From the NCBI GenBank assembly GCA_947454955.1, contig CANGLW010000014.1, forward strand, positions 1 to 60,850: a DNA stretch of 60,850 nt. Reading direction: 5' to 3'. The notes beneath the pieces were generated by a model that did no database searches, was not told where the DNA came from, and worked only from the letters and a program-made list of their open reading frames with translations. Numbering within the stretch: position 1 is the first letter of the stretch; the number at the start of each line of letters is the position of its first letter. A program made the position numbers and the translations under genes. This DNA comes from Comamonadaceae bacterium (GTDB lineage: Bacteria; Pseudomonadota; Gammaproteobacteria; Burkholderiales; Burkholderiaceae_C). Shown one piece after another: positions 1 to 8,682 of this stretch.

Positions 1-128
1 GAAGGGTTCACGCCTGAGGTGTGCAGGCGAACCCGCACCTCACCGGCACTGGGTTCGGGGGTGGGCAGTTCGCCCACAGTCAACACATCTTTGGCGGCAC
101 CTAATTGGCTGTACCAGGCTGCTTGCAT
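1..128 (-). CDS. NADPH:quinone reductase-like protein (5' end only)
   Basis: Only the first 42 codons lie in the window. The protein starts MQAAWYSQLGAAKDV and continues with an ELPTPEPSAGEVRV stretch and LHTSGVNPS. This is the N-terminal pattern of the zinc-independent medium-chain dehydrogenase/quinone oxidoreductase (QOR) family, which reduces quinones or enones with NADPH. GAGGA six bases before the ATG is a good ribosome binding site and fixes the start. The rest of the gene lies to the left of the window, so substrate and cofactor domain cannot be judged. Confidence 0.75.
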   Translation of the reverse strand, partial: MQAAWYSQLGAAKDVLTVGELPTPEPSAGEVRVRLHTSGVNP

Positions 129-201
129 CGTCGTCCTCACTTTGGTTTTGAAGCATTGTGAGGCAACTCGGGCCCATCAGGCCATGTGTGGACTACGCAT
201 G

Positions 202-233
202 AAAAAGCCCGGCATGACAGGTCACGCCGGGCT
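202..233 (-). terminator. Intrinsic terminator after the cytochrome P460 gene
   Basis: Read on the minus strand, AGCCCGGC and GCCGGGCT form an 8-bp GC-rich stem with a 12-base loop, followed by a run of T. It lies about 18 bases past the stop codon of the P460 gene and before the quinone reductase start. Confidence 0.75.
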
Positions 234-250
234 AGGTGTGTCCCAAGGGC

Positions 251-895
251 TCAGCGCACCGTGTGCAAGGCCACCACGTCTTGCACGCTCAGGGCTGTGG
301 GAGCGTTCAAGGCCGCCACCACCTGGGGCGTGTGCCAGGCACTGGTTTTGCGGGTGTTGAAGTACTCGTCGTAGCGGTGCACAAAGTCTTTGCTGGCTTG
401 CGGCAGGTGGCACACACGGCAGCTGTCGGTGCTCACGCTGCTTTTCTCACCCGTGGGGGTGTAGGCCGAATAAATCCAGTTGCCATTGGCCAAAGCAGGG
501 TTGGCCTTCTCGCCCCAACCCACGTTCTTGCCCTGCACAAACACAGACACCAACTTTTCTTTGACCAGCTTGCCATCGGCATCGCGCTGCAAGGTGCCGT
601 CGGGTTTGAGGGCCGCGGCGTAGTTTTCCATCACGAACACCGAGCCATTGGGGAATCCCTTGGCGGCGGTGCCTTGTTGGGCCACCGGGTTCATGTAAAT
701 CTCGCGGACCTGCTTGGCATCAGGCCGCTGCACAGCCGACAAAAATTTGGGCCAGCTTTTGTAGTCAGCAGGCAAAGCCAACTCGCCGTCGTTGAGCGCC
801 ACAGGTGCTGGGGGTGTGGGCGTGGTGCAGGCCGAGAGTGAAAGGGCTGCGAAAGTAGCCAAAGCCAGGCCAGAAAAAATCCATTTGCTTGTCAT
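251..895 (-). CDS. Cytochrome P460 family lipoprotein
   Basis: This 214-residue protein has a lipoprotein signal peptide ending in LSAC (Cys23), so it is probably anchored in a membrane facing the periplasm. A single haem c motif CRVCH is at residues 159-163 near the C-terminus, as in cytochrome P460. The mid-region contains the family stretch around WPKFLSAVQRPDAKQVREIY. Known P460 proteins oxidise hydroxylamine or handle NO. Many heterotrophs carry relatives of unknown role, and whether the haem-lysine cross-link is present cannot be read here. The gene stands alone, with its own terminator downstream and hemW well upstream. No clear Shine-Dalgarno sequence precedes the ATG. Confidence 0.85.
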   Translation of the reverse strand: MTSKWIFSGLALATFAALSLSACTTPTPPAPVALNDGELALPADYKSWPKFLSAVQRPDAKQVREIYMNPVAQQGTAAKGFPNGSVFVMENYAAALKPDGTLQRDADGKLVKEKLVSVFVQGKNVGWGEKANPALANGNWIYSAYTPTGEKSSVSTDSCRVCHLPQASKDFVHRYDEYFNTRKTSAWHTPQVVAALNAPTALSVQDVVALHTVR

Positions 896-1024
896 GGTGA
901 GTCAACATCAACACGGCACACGCCGCCTCACCGAGGTTACGCAGATGCGCGCCCAGCAGCTTGATAAAAAGCAGGGAAAAGACCGCACATCTGAGGCCCT
1001 TCACTCCTAACCGCGGCTCAGCAC

Positions 1025-2212
1025 TCAGGCCAAAAACAAGGCTTGCAAGTCGCTCAGAAAATCAAAGCCACGCTCGGTGGGCCAGACGCGTTGAAGGTCG
1101 CGCTCTATCAGGCCTTTGGCCTGGGCTTGTTCCAGGCCCTGCGCAATGGCGGTGATGGCCAAGCCCGTGCGCTCTTGAAATTCAGTCAGCGTGAAACCCT
1201 GACGCAAACGCAAAGCGCCCAGCATGTATTCAAAAGGCAGGTCTTCACGGGCCACGTCTTGGTCTTGCGCGATGGCCTGGCCTTGCATAGCGCCGGCCAT
1301 GTACAAACGTGGTTCGCGCAGCCGAATTTGCCGCACCACACGGTGCGCGAAACTCAGCTTGCTGTGCGCGCCAGCACCGATGCCCAGGTAGTCGCCAAAC
1401 TGCCAGTAGTTCAGGTTATGCCGCGCATGGTGACCTGTTTGCGCGTAGGCCGAAATTTCATAACGCTGCAAGCCCGTTTGCCCGGTGCGCTCGGTGATCA
1501 CATCGAGCATGTCGTAGGCCAGGTCGTCCTCGGGAATTTGCGGCGGGAACTTGGCAAAGTAGGTGTTGGGCTCGATGGTGAGGTGATAAATCGAGAGGTG
1601 CGGCGGCTTGTAGGCCAGGGCGGTGTCCAAATCGCTTTGCAGCGCTTGCAAGCTCTGCCCGGGCAGGGCGTACATCAAGTCCAGGTTGAAGGTGTCAAAC
1701 ACCTCGGCGGCCTCGTCCAATGCGGCTCGCGCCTGCGCGGCATCGTGCACCCGGCCTATGCGCTGAAGCAGCGTGTCGTTGAAGCTTTGCACACCCACCG
1801 ACAAGCGTGTCACACCAGCAGCACGGTAAGCGCGAAACCGCTCTTTCTCAAAGGTGCCTGGGTTGGCCTCCAGGGTGATTTCGCAGCCCGCCACCAAACG
1901 CAAGCGCGCACGAATTTGCGCCAACAAACGCTCAATGGCCTCAGGCGAGAACAAGCTTGGCGTGCCCCCGCCGATGAAGATGGTTTGCACACTGCGCCCC
2001 CACACCAAGGGCAGCGCGGCATCCAGGTCGGCCAGCAGCGCGTCGATGTACGCGTCTTCAGGGGGCGTGCCTTCGTGCGAATTGAAGTCGCAATACGGGC
2101 ATTTTTTCAGGCACCAAGGCAGGTGCACATACAGCGAGAGCGGCGGCAGGCTGCTGAGTTGCAGCAAGCCAGGCCGCATGTAGTGCGTGACATCTTTCAG
2201 GGCCTGGCTCAT
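1025..2212 (-). CDS. hemW: HemW, radical SAM haem chaperone (coproporphyrinogen oxidase-like)
   Basis: The 395-residue protein carries the radical SAM cluster motif CLKKCPYC (CX3CX2C) about 40 residues in, then GGGTPS and the HemN/HemW C-terminal domain. HemW proteins bind haem and deliver it to respiratory enzymes. They resemble HemN but generally lack coproporphyrinogen oxidase activity. I chose the ATG at 2212 (MSQALKDV). The frame stays open further upstream, but those codons would overlap rdgB, whose stop is only 4 bases away. It is the last gene of the rph-rdgB-hemW run. Confidence 0.93.
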   Translation of the reverse strand: MSQALKDVTHYMRPGLLQLSSLPPLSLYVHLPWCLKKCPYCDFNSHEGTPPEDAYIDALLADLDAALPLVWGRSVQTIFIGGGTPSLFSPEAIERLLAQIRARLRLVAGCEITLEANPGTFEKERFRAYRAAGVTRLSVGVQSFNDTLLQRIGRVHDAAQARAALDEAAEVFDTFNLDLMYALPGQSLQALQSDLDTALAYKPPHLSIYHLTIEPNTYFAKFPPQIPEDDLAYDMLDVITERTGQTGLQRYEISAYAQTGHHARHNLNYWQFGDYLGIGAGAHSKLSFAHRVVRQIRLREPRLYMAGAMQGQAIAQDQDVAREDLPFEYMLGALRLRQGFTLTEFQERTGLAITAIAQGLEQAQAKGLIERDLQRVWPTERGFDFLSDLQALFLA

Positions 2213-2216
2213 GCAA

Positions 2217-2816
2217 TCACAACCATCGCTCTTGCATGAGTGCCACCATGGCACGCGCAGCTTTGCCGCGGTGGCTGTTGGCGTTTTTCACCTCAACCGG
2301 CAGTTGCGCAAAGGTTTGACCGAACTCGGGGATGAACATCACCGGGTCAAACCCAAAACCATGGCTGCCCACGGGTTCGCGGGTGATCTCACCCACCGCG
2401 CGGCCCACCGCCACCAGGGGCTCGGGGTCTTGCGGGTGGCGCACGGCCACCAGGGTGCTGACCAGGGCCGCACGCCGGTTGCTGATGCCTTGCATCTGCT
2501 CAAGCAAGGCACGCACATTGTTGTCGTCACCCTTGGGGTAGCCAAACTGCGTGGCGTAGTAAGCCGTGTCCACGCCCGGCAAACCACCAAAAGCGTCCAC
2601 ACACAGGCCCGCGTCATCGGCCATGGCCGGCAGGCCGCTCAAGCGCGAAGCGTGGCGTGCTTTGGTCAAAGCGTTTTCAATGAAGGTCTTGAAAGGCTCT
2701 TCGGCCTCGGGTATGCCTAAGTCCCCTTGGCGCACCAGCGTCATGCCCAGGCCAGAGAACATGGCTTGCAGCTCGGCAAGCTTGCCCGCGTTGTTAGAGG
2801 CTAAAACCAGTTTCAT
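2217..2816 (-). CDS. rdgB: RdgB, XTP/dITP pyrophosphatase
   Basis: The 199-residue protein begins MKLVLASNNAGKLAEL, the SxNxxK nucleotide-binding motif of the HAM1/RdgB family. DDAGLCVDAFGG, with the metal and base contacts, and the C-terminal SHRGKA follow. It hydrolyses non-canonical purine triphosphates (ITP, dITP, XTP) and keeps them out of DNA and RNA. It lies between rph and hemW on the same strand and probably shares their transcript, although a 57-base gap with a 17-bp palindrome separates it from rph. Confidence 0.95.
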   Translation of the reverse strand: MKLVLASNNAGKLAELQAMFSGLGMTLVRQGDLGIPEAEEPFKTFIENALTKARHASRLSGLPAMADDAGLCVDAFGGLPGVDTAYYATQFGYPKGDDNNVRALLEQMQGISNRRAALVSTLVAVRHPQDPEPLVAVGRAVGEITREPVGSHGFGFDPVMFIPEFGQTFAQLPVEVKNANSHRGKAARAMVALMQERWL

Positions 2817-2855
2817 GAAAATTTACTTTAAAGCCGGCTCAGTTCAACACTACCA

Positions 2856-2872
2856 GCTATCAATTCCATAGC
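2856..2872. repeat. 17-bp GCTnn-N7-nnAGC palindrome, copy 1
   Basis: GCTATCAATTCCATAGC has 5-bp arms around an A/T-rich centre. It lies one base past the rph stop codon, in the rph-rdgB gap. It has the same length and layout as the copies at 7867, 16848, 20585, 34656 and 53425. Confidence 0.6.
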
Positions 2873-2873
2873 A

Positions 2874-3602
2874 TCAGCTTTTCAAGGCGGCTTTTTGCAG
2901 GTTCACCAATTCGCTGATGCCGGCTTCAGCCAGGCCCAGTAAAGCATTCATTTCAGTGCGCGAAAACGCCGCGCCTTCGGCTGTGCCTTGCACTTCCACA
3001 AAGTGGCCTGAACCGGTCATCACCACGTTCATGTCGGTGTCGCAGGCCGAGTCTTCGGTGTATTCCAAGTCCAGCAGCGGGGTGCCTTGCACAATGCCCA
3101 CCGAGATGGCGGCCACATGGTCTTTGATGGGTGAGGCACTCAGCTTGCCCTCTTGGATGAGCTTGTTCACCGCGTCTTGCGCAGCCACAAAAGCGCCGGT
3201 GATGGCCGCGGTACGCGTGCCACCGTCGGCTTGGATCACATCGCAGTCCAGCGAGATGGTGCGTTCGCCCAGGGCTGCCAAGTCAAACACCGCGCGCATC
3301 GAGCGGCCAATCAAGCGCTGAATTTCCTGGGTGCGGCCACTTTGCTTGCCACGTGCGGCCTCGCGGTCGCTGCGGGTGTGGGTTGCGCGGGGCAGCATGC
3401 CGTACTCGGCCGTGACCCAGCCTTCACCACTGCCACGTTTGTGCGAGGGCACGCGCTCTTCGACCGAGGCGGTGCACAGCACGCGGGTGTTGCCAAACTC
3501 GATCAACACCGAGCCCTCGGCGTGGATGGTGTAACCACGGGTCATGCGCACGGGGCGCAGTTGGTTGGCGGCTCGGGCGGCGCTGCGCTGAAATTGGCTC
3601 AT
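2874..3602 (-). CDS. rph: Ribonuclease PH
   Basis: The 242-residue protein is the normal full length for RNase PH, which trims tRNA 3' ends phosphorolytically. It shows [20 protein letters not shown] at the start, the core [31 protein letters not shown] and [14 protein letters not shown]. In some E. coli K-12 strains rph is frameshifted, but here it is intact. CAGGA upstream of the ATG is a plausible ribosome binding site. It is divergent from yicC, with 112 bases between the two starts. Confidence 0.96.
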   Translation of the reverse strand: MSQFQRSAARAANQLRPVRMTRGYTIHAEGSVLIEFGNTRVLCTASVEERVPSHKRGSGEGWVTAEYGMLPRATHTRSDREAARGKQSGRTQEIQRLIGRSMRAVFDLAALGERTISLDCDVIQADGGTRTAAITGAFVAAQDAVNKLIQEGKLSASPIKDHVAAISVGIVQGTPLLDLEYTEDSACDTDMNVVMTGSGHFVEVQGTAEGAAFSRTEMNALLGLAEAGISELVNLQKAALKS

Positions 3603-3714
3603 AGGAGGTCCTGAACAGAAAAAACGGGGGTGGCCTTCAAGGCCGGGGGCTTGGGCGGTTATTCTTGAGGCTTCGCAGGCTACTTAGCCGTTGCGCCTCA
3701 CACCTGAAACACTT

Positions 3715-4620
3715 ATGTCAGTCTACAGCATGACCGGTTACGCCAGCGCCCAAACGGGCCTGCAAACCGGTGCCCCCCAACAGCGCAGCAACACGCAAAT
3801 TGGGCTGGAAATTCGCTCGGTCAACAGCCGGTTTTTAGACCTGAGCTTTCGCCTGCCCGAAGAACTGCGAGCGGCTGAACCCGCTTTGCGTGAGTTGCTG
3901 ACCGCGAAACTCAAGCGTGGCAAGGTGGAGGTGCGTGGCTCGGTCGAGCAGCAAAACGCCACCGTGGTGCCTGAGCCCTCGGCAGAGCTGCTGCAGCAAT
4001 TGCAGCAGGTGCAAACCCATGTTCAGCAAGCCATGCCCCAAGCACGCGCCCTGAGCGTGAGCGATGTGCTGCGCTTGGCCGGCACACAAAGTAGCAGCCC
4101 CATCGACGCGGTGCAAGCCGCCCTGCCCCTGGCCAAAGAGGTGCTCGAAGCCCTGATGCGCGCCCGTGCCCGCGAGGGTGAGCGCTTGGCCGTGATGCTG
4201 CTGGACCGCATCAGCCAGTTGCGCACTTTGGCCGCCCAGGCTGGCCCGTTGGTTCCCAAATTGGTGGAACAGCAAAGAGTGCGTTTTGTCGAACGTTGGA
4301 AAGAGGCCATGGCCCTGGGCGAAGGCTCGGTCACGCCTGAAGCCGCAACCGACCGTGCGCTGACCGAGGCCACCGCCTTTGCCATTCGCATTGATGTGGC
4401 CGAAGAAATCACGCGGCTCAACGCCCACCTGGACGAGTTGCAACGCCTCATCGAAAAAGGTGGTGAAATTGGCAAGCGCCTGGACTTTCTGATTCAAGAA
4501 CTCCACCGCGAGGCCAACACCCTGGGCTCCAAGTCAGCCGCGTTGGAGCTGACCCGCATCTCGGTGGACATGAAGGTGCTGATTGAGCAAATCCGCGAAC
4601 AAGTACAAAACATCGAATGA
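3715..4620 (+). CDS. yicC: YicC family endoribonuclease
   Basis: The 301-residue protein starts [13 protein letters not shown], the conserved YicC N-terminus, which is why the ATG at 3715 is preferred over in-frame codons upstream. The C-terminal DUF1732 region contains [22 protein letters not shown]. coli YicC is an RNase that affects small RNA turnover. Its stop overlaps the gmk start (ATGA), so the two are translationally coupled. This pairing is common in proteobacteria. Confidence 0.93.
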   Translation: MSVYSMTGYASAQTGLQTGAPQQRSNTQIGLEIRSVNSRFLDLSFRLPEELRAAEPALRELLTAKLKRGKVEVRGSVEQQNATVVPEPSAELLQQLQQVQTHVQQAMPQARALSVSDVLRLAGTQSSSPIDAVQAALPLAKEVLEALMRARAREGERLAVMLLDRISQLRTLAAQAGPLVPKLVEQQRVRFVERWKEAMALGEGSVTPEAATDRALTEATAFAIRIDVAEEITRLNAHLDELQRLIEKGGEIGKRLDFLIQELHREANTLGSKSAALELTRISVDMKVLIEQIREQVQNIE

Positions 4621-5243
4621 CCATGAGCACTGAAGCAGGCAACCTGTATGTGATTGCCGCCCCCAGCGGGGCGGGCAAGTCCAGCCTGGTCAAGGCGCTG
4701 ATGGCGCAAGACCCGCAGCTCGAACTCTCGGTCTCGCACACCACCCGCGCACCCCGCGGGCAAGAGCAGCATGGGCGCGAGTACTTTTTTGTGCCGCACG
4801 ACGAGTTCGACCGCATGGTGGCCAACAACGCGTTTGTGGAGTGGGCGCATGTGCACAGCAACCGCTACGGCACCTCGCGTCAGGCCATCCAAGACAAAAT
4901 CAGCAGCGGTGCGGACATCATTCTGGAAATCGACTTTCAGGGCGCGTTGCAAATCAAACAACTGTTCCCCAAAGCGGTCACGGTGTTCATCTTGCCGCCC
5001 AGCTGGCCCGAGCTTGAAGCCCGCTTGCGTCACCGGGGCGAGGACAGCGAGGATGTGATTGCCCTGCGCCTGAAAAACGCCGCCACAGAAATGGCCCAAG
5101 CGAAGAACTTCGACTTCGTTATAATCAACGATTCGTTTGAACGTGCGCTGGGTGATTTGCAAGCGATTGTTCGCACCCACCGCCTGACTGACGCCGCACA
5201 GCGCCGCAACAGGTCTGACACCTTTGCAGCTCTGCGTCTGTGA
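4617..5243 (+). CDS. gmk: Guanylate kinase
   Basis: The protein has up to 208 residues. The P-loop [11 protein letters not shown] is followed by [21 protein letters not shown], which is the GMP-binding region of guanylate kinases. The enzyme converts GMP to GDP and so feeds GTP and ppGpp synthesis. That suits its neighbours rpoZ and spoT. The ATG at 4617 overlaps the yicC stop; a second ATG at 4623 is also possible. A perfect TATAAT near the 3' end may serve rpoZ. Confidence 0.96.
   Translation: MTMSTEAGNLYVIAAPSGAGKSSLVKALMAQDPQLELSVSHTTRAPRGQEQHGREYFFVPHDEFDRMVANNAFVEWAHVHSNRYGTSRQAIQDKISSGADIILEIDFQGALQIKQLFPKAVTVFILPPSWPELEARLRHRGEDSEDVIALRLKNAATEMAQAKNFDFVIINDSFERALGDLQAIVRTHRLTDAAQRRNRSDTFAALRL
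5120..5125 (+). promoter_or_regulatory. Possible -10 box for rpoZ inside gmk
   Basis: A perfect TATAAT hexamer lies in GC-rich coding sequence about 140 bases before rpoZ. No good -35 hexamer is present 16-18 bases upstream, so this is only a candidate. Confidence 0.3.
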
Positions 5244-5262
5244 CCCCCACCGGAGAATAGCC

Positions 5263-5466
5263 ATGGCCCGTATCACTGTTGAAGATTGCCTCGAGCGCAT
5301 CCCCAACCGCTTCCAACTCGTGCTGGCAGCCACCTACCGCGCCCGCATGCTCAGCCAAGGCCATACCCCCAAAATTGAGAGCAAAAACAAACCTGGCGTG
5401 ACCGCCCTGCGCGAAATCGCAGAAGGCAAAATCGGCCTGGAAATGCTCAAGAAAGTTCCGGTTTAA
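5263..5466 (+). CDS. rpoZ: RNA polymerase omega subunit
   Basis: The 67-residue protein begins [20 protein letters not shown] and continues with ATYRARML, the conserved RpoZ core that holds the beta' subunit. GGAGA lies 7 bases before the ATG and sets the start; the frame stays open upstream but lacks a site. Omega forms part of one ppGpp site of RNA polymerase in E. coli, which fits its place between gmk and spoT. An intrinsic terminator follows 25 bases after the stop. Confidence 0.96.
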   Translation: MARITVEDCLERIPNRFQLVLAATYRARMLSQGHTPKIESKNKPGVTALREIAEGKIGLEMLKKVPV

Positions 5467-5490
5467 GACTGGTTCATCAACCCCACATCA

Positions 5491-5514
5491 AAGCACCCTC
5501 AGGGTGCTTTTTTG
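5491..5514 (+). terminator. Intrinsic terminator after rpoZ
   Basis: AAGCACCCT and AGGGTGCTT form a 9-bp stem with a very short loop, followed by six T. It ends the yicC-gmk-rpoZ unit, so spoT needs its own promoter. Confidence 0.8.
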
Positions 5515-5541
5515 TTGCCCGACACATCGCTGAGGCTGGGC

Positions 5542-5547
5542 TATATT
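5542..5547 (+). promoter_or_regulatory. Probable -10 box (TATATT) directly before spoT
   Basis: TATATT lies 6 bases before the GTG chosen as the spoT start and just after the rpoZ terminator. Transcription would then begin at or next to the start codon, giving a leaderless mRNA. No convincing -35 box is seen. Confidence 0.45.
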
Positions 5548-5553
5548 AAAGGG

Positions 5554-7863
5554 GTGAGTAAGCTGCTCAAACCCCAAACCGCTCGCCCCCACAAACCGGG
5601 TGCGGACCAGGCCGCGCAGGTCAAAGCCACGGCTTTGAACGCGGCCAACGCGGCTGCAGCCAGCTTTGCCAGCCTGACAGCGCGCCTGGACTACCTCTCA
5701 AGCGCTGACCTGGCCTTGGTGCGACAAGCCTACCGCTTTGCCGACGAGGCCCACTTAGGGCAGATGCGCAACAACGGCGAGCCTTACATCACCCACCCGA
5801 TTGCTGTGGCTGCGCAATGCGCGCAGTGGAAGCTCGATGCGCAAGCCTTGATGGCCGCCCTGCTGCACGACACGCTGGAAGACTGTGGTGTCACCAAGAT
5901 TGAGCTGATCGAGCGCTTTGGCCCAGCCGTGGCCGAGTTGGTCGATGGCCTGACCAAGCTCGACAAGCTGCACTTCAACACCCGTGAAGAAAACCAGGCT
6001 GAGTCGTTTCGCAAAATGCTGCTGGCCATGGCGCGTGATGTGCGCGTGATCTTGGTCAAACTCGCCGACCGTTCGCACAACATGCGCACCCTGGCAGATG
6101 TGCCGCGTGAAAAATGGGGCCGTATTTCTTCTGAGACCTTGGAGATTTACGCCCCCATTGCCCACCGCCTGGGCTTGAACCAAACCTACCGCGAGTTGCA
6201 AGACCTGTCGTTCAGGCACCTGCAGCCTTGGCGCTATGAAGTGATTGCCAAGGCCGCGTCCAAAGCACGCAGCCGTCGGCGCGACCTGATTCAAAAAGTG
6301 CAGCGTGAGGTGGAGCACGCCTTTGCCAACCAGGGCATGACCATCCGCTTGGCTGGCCGCGAAAAGACGCTCTATTCCATCTACCGCAAGATGGACGACA
6401 AGCATTTGACTTTTGCGCAAATCACCGACATTTACGGCTTTCGGGTGATCGTGCCCAGCACGGTGGACTGCTACACGGCGCTGGGCGTGCTGCACCAGCT
6501 TTACAAACCGGTGCCCGGTAAATTCAAAGACCATATTGCGATTGCCAAGCCCAATGGTTACCAGTCGCTGCACACCACGCTCATTGGCCCGTCAGGCGTG
6601 AATGTGGAGTTTCAGTTGCGCACCGAGGCCATGCATGTGGTGGCTGAATCTGGTGTGGCAGCGCATTGGCTTTACAAGGCCAACGACCCCGAGAGTTCCA
6701 CCGCCGACCGGCTGGGCACCAAGTGGCTGCAGTCGCTGCTGGACATCCAGGACGAGACGCGGGATGCAGCCGAGTTTTGGGACCATGTGAAGTTCGACCT
6801 GTTCCCCGATGCGGTGTATGTGTTCACACCCAAGAGCCGCATCTTGGCCTTACCCCGTGGTGCCACGGTAGTGGACTTTGCCTACGCCATCCACTCCAGC
6901 GTGGGCGACCACGCCACGGCTGCACGCGTCAATGGCGAGACCGCGCCGCTGCGCACCGAACTGAAAAACGGCGATGTGGTGGAGGTGGTCACCGCCAGTG
7001 ATGCCATCCCCAACCCGGCCTGGCTGAGCTTTGTGCGCACCGGGCGGGCACGCTCGAAGATTCGCCATCACCTCAAAACCTTGGCGCAAACCGAGTCTGA
7101 AAGCCTAGGCGAAAAATTGCTCACCCAGGCCCTACGCGCCGAGGGCTTGGACAAACTGCCCGACACCGATGAACAGCATCAGGGCGTGTGGGACAAGTTG
7201 TTGCGCTTCACAGGCAACAAAACCCGCAGCGACCTGTTGCTCGACATTGGCCTGGGCAAACGCATCGCCACCATTGTGGCCAAGCGCCTGCTGGTGCTGA
7301 TGATGGAACTGGGTGAGAAACCCGACGCCCTGCTGCTCTCGCGCGAGCGCTTCACCGCGCACGACAAAATTTCACAAGGCGCTTTGGTGCTGGACGGCAG
7401 CGAGAACGCCTCGGTGCAATTTGCCACTTGCTGTCGCCCTGTGCCGGGCGACGCCATCATGGGCTATTTGGGGCGTGGCGAGGGGCTGGTGGTGCATCAA
7501 CAAGGGTGTGCCATTTGCCAGAAGCTGCAACACAAAGACAGTGAGCGTTTCATCACCGTGGACTGGGCCGACGAGCCGCTGCGCACCTTTGAAGCTGCGG
7601 TGCAAGTTACGGTGGTCAACGGCAAAGGTGTGCTGGCGCGCGTGGCATCGGCACTGGCCACCGCTGAGGCGGATATCAACCACATCGACATGGGCGAAGA
7701 AGCCGCCCAGGAAACCACCGCCCTGCGCTTTGTGATTGCGGTGCGCGATCTTCAGCACCTCGAAGCTGCGCTTCGTGGCCTGCGCCGCGTGCCTTCAGTG
7801 ATCCGGGCAGAGCGTCTCTTCAACCAAACCCACGGCCCCGCCCGTTCTTTGGTTGATTTTTGA
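5554..7863 (+). CDS. spoT: Bifunctional (p)ppGpp synthetase/hydrolase (SpoT/Rsh)
   Basis: The protein has about 769 residues. The N-terminal hydrolase domain keeps the metal motif HD in LLHDTLEDCG (about residue 105). The synthetase region contains DIYGFRVIVP and NGYQSLHTT. TGS (VYVFTPKSRILALP) and C-terminal ACT (AEADINHIDMGEEAAQE) domains follow. An intact HD motif means it can degrade as well as make (p)ppGpp. The start is uncertain. The GTG at 5554 gives VSKLLKPQ, lacks a clear leader and sits 6 bases after TATATT; an in-frame TTG at 5512 would fall in the rpoZ terminator. It is convergent with greB. Confidence 0.93.
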   Translation: MSKLLKPQTARPHKPGADQAAQVKATALNAANAAAASFASLTARLDYLSSADLALVRQAYRFADEAHLGQMRNNGEPYITHPIAVAAQCAQWKLDAQALMAALLHDTLEDCGVTKIELIERFGPAVAELVDGLTKLDKLHFNTREENQAESFRKMLLAMARDVRVILVKLADRSHNMRTLADVPREKWGRISSETLEIYAPIAHRLGLNQTYRELQDLSFRHLQPWRYEVIAKAASKARSRRRDLIQKVQREVEHAFANQGMTIRLAGREKTLYSIYRKMDDKHLTFAQITDIYGFRVIVPSTVDCYTALGVLHQLYKPVPGKFKDHIAIAKPNGYQSLHTTLIGPSGVNVEFQLRTEAMHVVAESGVAAHWLYKANDPESSTADRLGTKWLQSLLDIQDETRDAAEFWDHVKFDLFPDAVYVFTPKSRILALPRGATVVDFAYAIHSSVGDHATAARVNGETAPLRTELKNGDVVEVVTASDAIPNPAWLSFVRTGRARSKIRHHLKTLAQTESESLGEKLLTQALRAEGLDKLPDTDEQHQGVWDKLLRFTGNKTRSDLLLDIGLGKRIATIVAKRLLVLMMELGEKPDALLLSRERFTAHDKISQGALVLDGSENASVQFATCCRPVPGDAIMGYLGRGEGLVVHQQGCAICQKLQHKDSERFITVDWADEPLRTFEAAVQVTVVNGKGVLARVASALATAEADINHIDMGEEAAQETTALRFVIAVRDLQHLEAALRGLRRVPSVIRAERLFNQTHGPARSLVDF

Positions 7864-7866
7864 TTT

Positions 7867-7883
7867 GCTATTTAAATAATAGC
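7867..7883. repeat. 17-bp GCTnn-N7-nnAGC palindrome, copy 2
   Basis: GCTATTTAAATAATAGC has 6-bp perfect arms. It fills the 19-base gap between the convergent spoT and greB stop codons and touches the greB stop. It is the only hairpin available to end either transcript. Confidence 0.6.
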
Positions 7884-8443
7884 TAGATTGACTGATTAGG
7901 TGCTGGGTAAGCGACCGCCAGCACCTCAACCTCTTCCATGCCAGCAGGCGTCATGAGCTTGACCACATCACCCACCTGCGACTTGATGAGCGCGCGTGCG
8001 ATGGGCGCGATCCAACTCACCTCGCCTTGCAAGTTGTCGGCCTCATCAATACCCATGATGCGGATGGTGCGCTCGTTGCCTTGGCTGTCGGCGTAGGTCA
8101 CCGTGGCGCCAAAAAACACCTGATCTCGCCCGTGGTGAACGCAGGGGTCGGTCACCTCGGCAATCTCCAGGCGTTTGGTTAAAAAGCGAATGCGCCGGTC
8201 AATCTCACGCAGCCGTTTTTTGCCATACAGGTAGTCGCCATTTTCAGAGCGATCACCATTGCTCGCAGCCCAATGCACGATCTCCACCACCTTGGGCCGC
8301 TCATCATCGATCAGCCCCATCAACTCCGCGCGCAAACGCGCATAGCCCTGCGGCGTGATGTAGTTCTTCCCGCCAGCCGGGAGAGGCGGCAGGCCCAACT
8401 CCTCGTCGTCGTTGTCAGACTCTTTGGTGAACGCTTTGCTCAT
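7883..8443 (-). CDS. greB: Transcription elongation factor GreB
   Basis: The 186-residue protein has an N-terminal coiled coil starting near NYITPQGYARLRAELMGL, then DRSENGDYLYGKKRLREIDRRI (given here in two parts: DRSENGDYLYGK and KRLREIDRRI). The C-terminal FKBP-like domain contains VTYADSQGNERTIRI. GreB rescues backtracked RNA polymerase by stimulating transcript cleavage. I start it at MSKAFTKE (8443), a beginning I recall for other Burkholderiales GreB proteins. The open frame upstream runs through a terminator and tRNA-Arg and cannot be coding. Confidence 0.93.
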   Translation of the reverse strand: MSKAFTKESDNDDEELGLPPLPAGGKNYITPQGYARLRAELMGLIDDERPKVVEIVHWAASNGDRSENGDYLYGKKRLREIDRRIRFLTKRLEIAEVTDPCVHHGRDQVFFGATVTYADSQGNERTIRIMGIDEADNLQGEVSWIAPIARALIKSQVGDVVKLMTPAGMEEVEVLAVAYPAPNQSI

Positions 8444-8474
8444 GATGGAGGTGGATGATGCCATGACCAGAAAC

Positions 8475-8508
8475 GAAAAAACCCTGGAACTTTGCAGTTC
8501 CAGGGTTT
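8475..8508 (-). terminator. Intrinsic terminator after tRNA-Arg
   Basis: On the minus strand ACCCTGGAAC and GTTCCAGGGT form a 10-bp perfect stem with a 6-base loop, followed by six T. It lies a few bases past the tRNA CCA end and separates the tRNA from greB. Confidence 0.85.
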
Positions 8509-8514
8509 CACGTT

Positions 8515-8591
8515 TGGTGCGGCTGGCAGGATTCGAACCCACGACCCCTTGGTTCGTAGCCAAGTACTCTATCCAACTGAGCTACAGCCGC
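8515..8591 (-). tRNA. tRNA-Arg (anticodon ACG)
   Basis: A 77-base cloverleaf on the minus strand. Acceptor GCGGCTG pairs with CAGCCGC, followed by A and an encoded CCA. The anticodon loop CTACGAA gives anticodon ACG (read as ICG after deamination). The T arm has TTCGAAT. This tRNA decodes CGU/CGC/CGA. Confidence 0.97.
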
Positions 8592-8601
8592 TGAAGCTAA
8601 A

Positions 8602-8610
8602 AGTATAACA
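8602..8610 (-). promoter_or_regulatory. Extended -10 promoter of tRNA-Arg
   Basis: On the minus strand TGTTATACT is a TG-N-TATACT extended -10 element ending about 10 bases before the mature tRNA 5' end. No strong -35 is needed with this type of element, and none is obvious. Confidence 0.5.
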
Positions 8611-8682
8611 CAGTTAGCTCACTCATCCAGACAGCTTTACGGGAGGTGGGCCTCACCTCAGATGATCGTCGAGGCCCAGGAC

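Noticed and set aside
1043..2239. Plus-strand open frame opposite hemW
   Set aside because: Shadow of hemW; repetitive Gln/Val/His composition.
8444..8563. Upstream extension of greB through the terminator and tRNA-Arg
   Set aside because: A gene start inside a tRNA is not credible. The MSKAFTKE start at 8443 fits the family.
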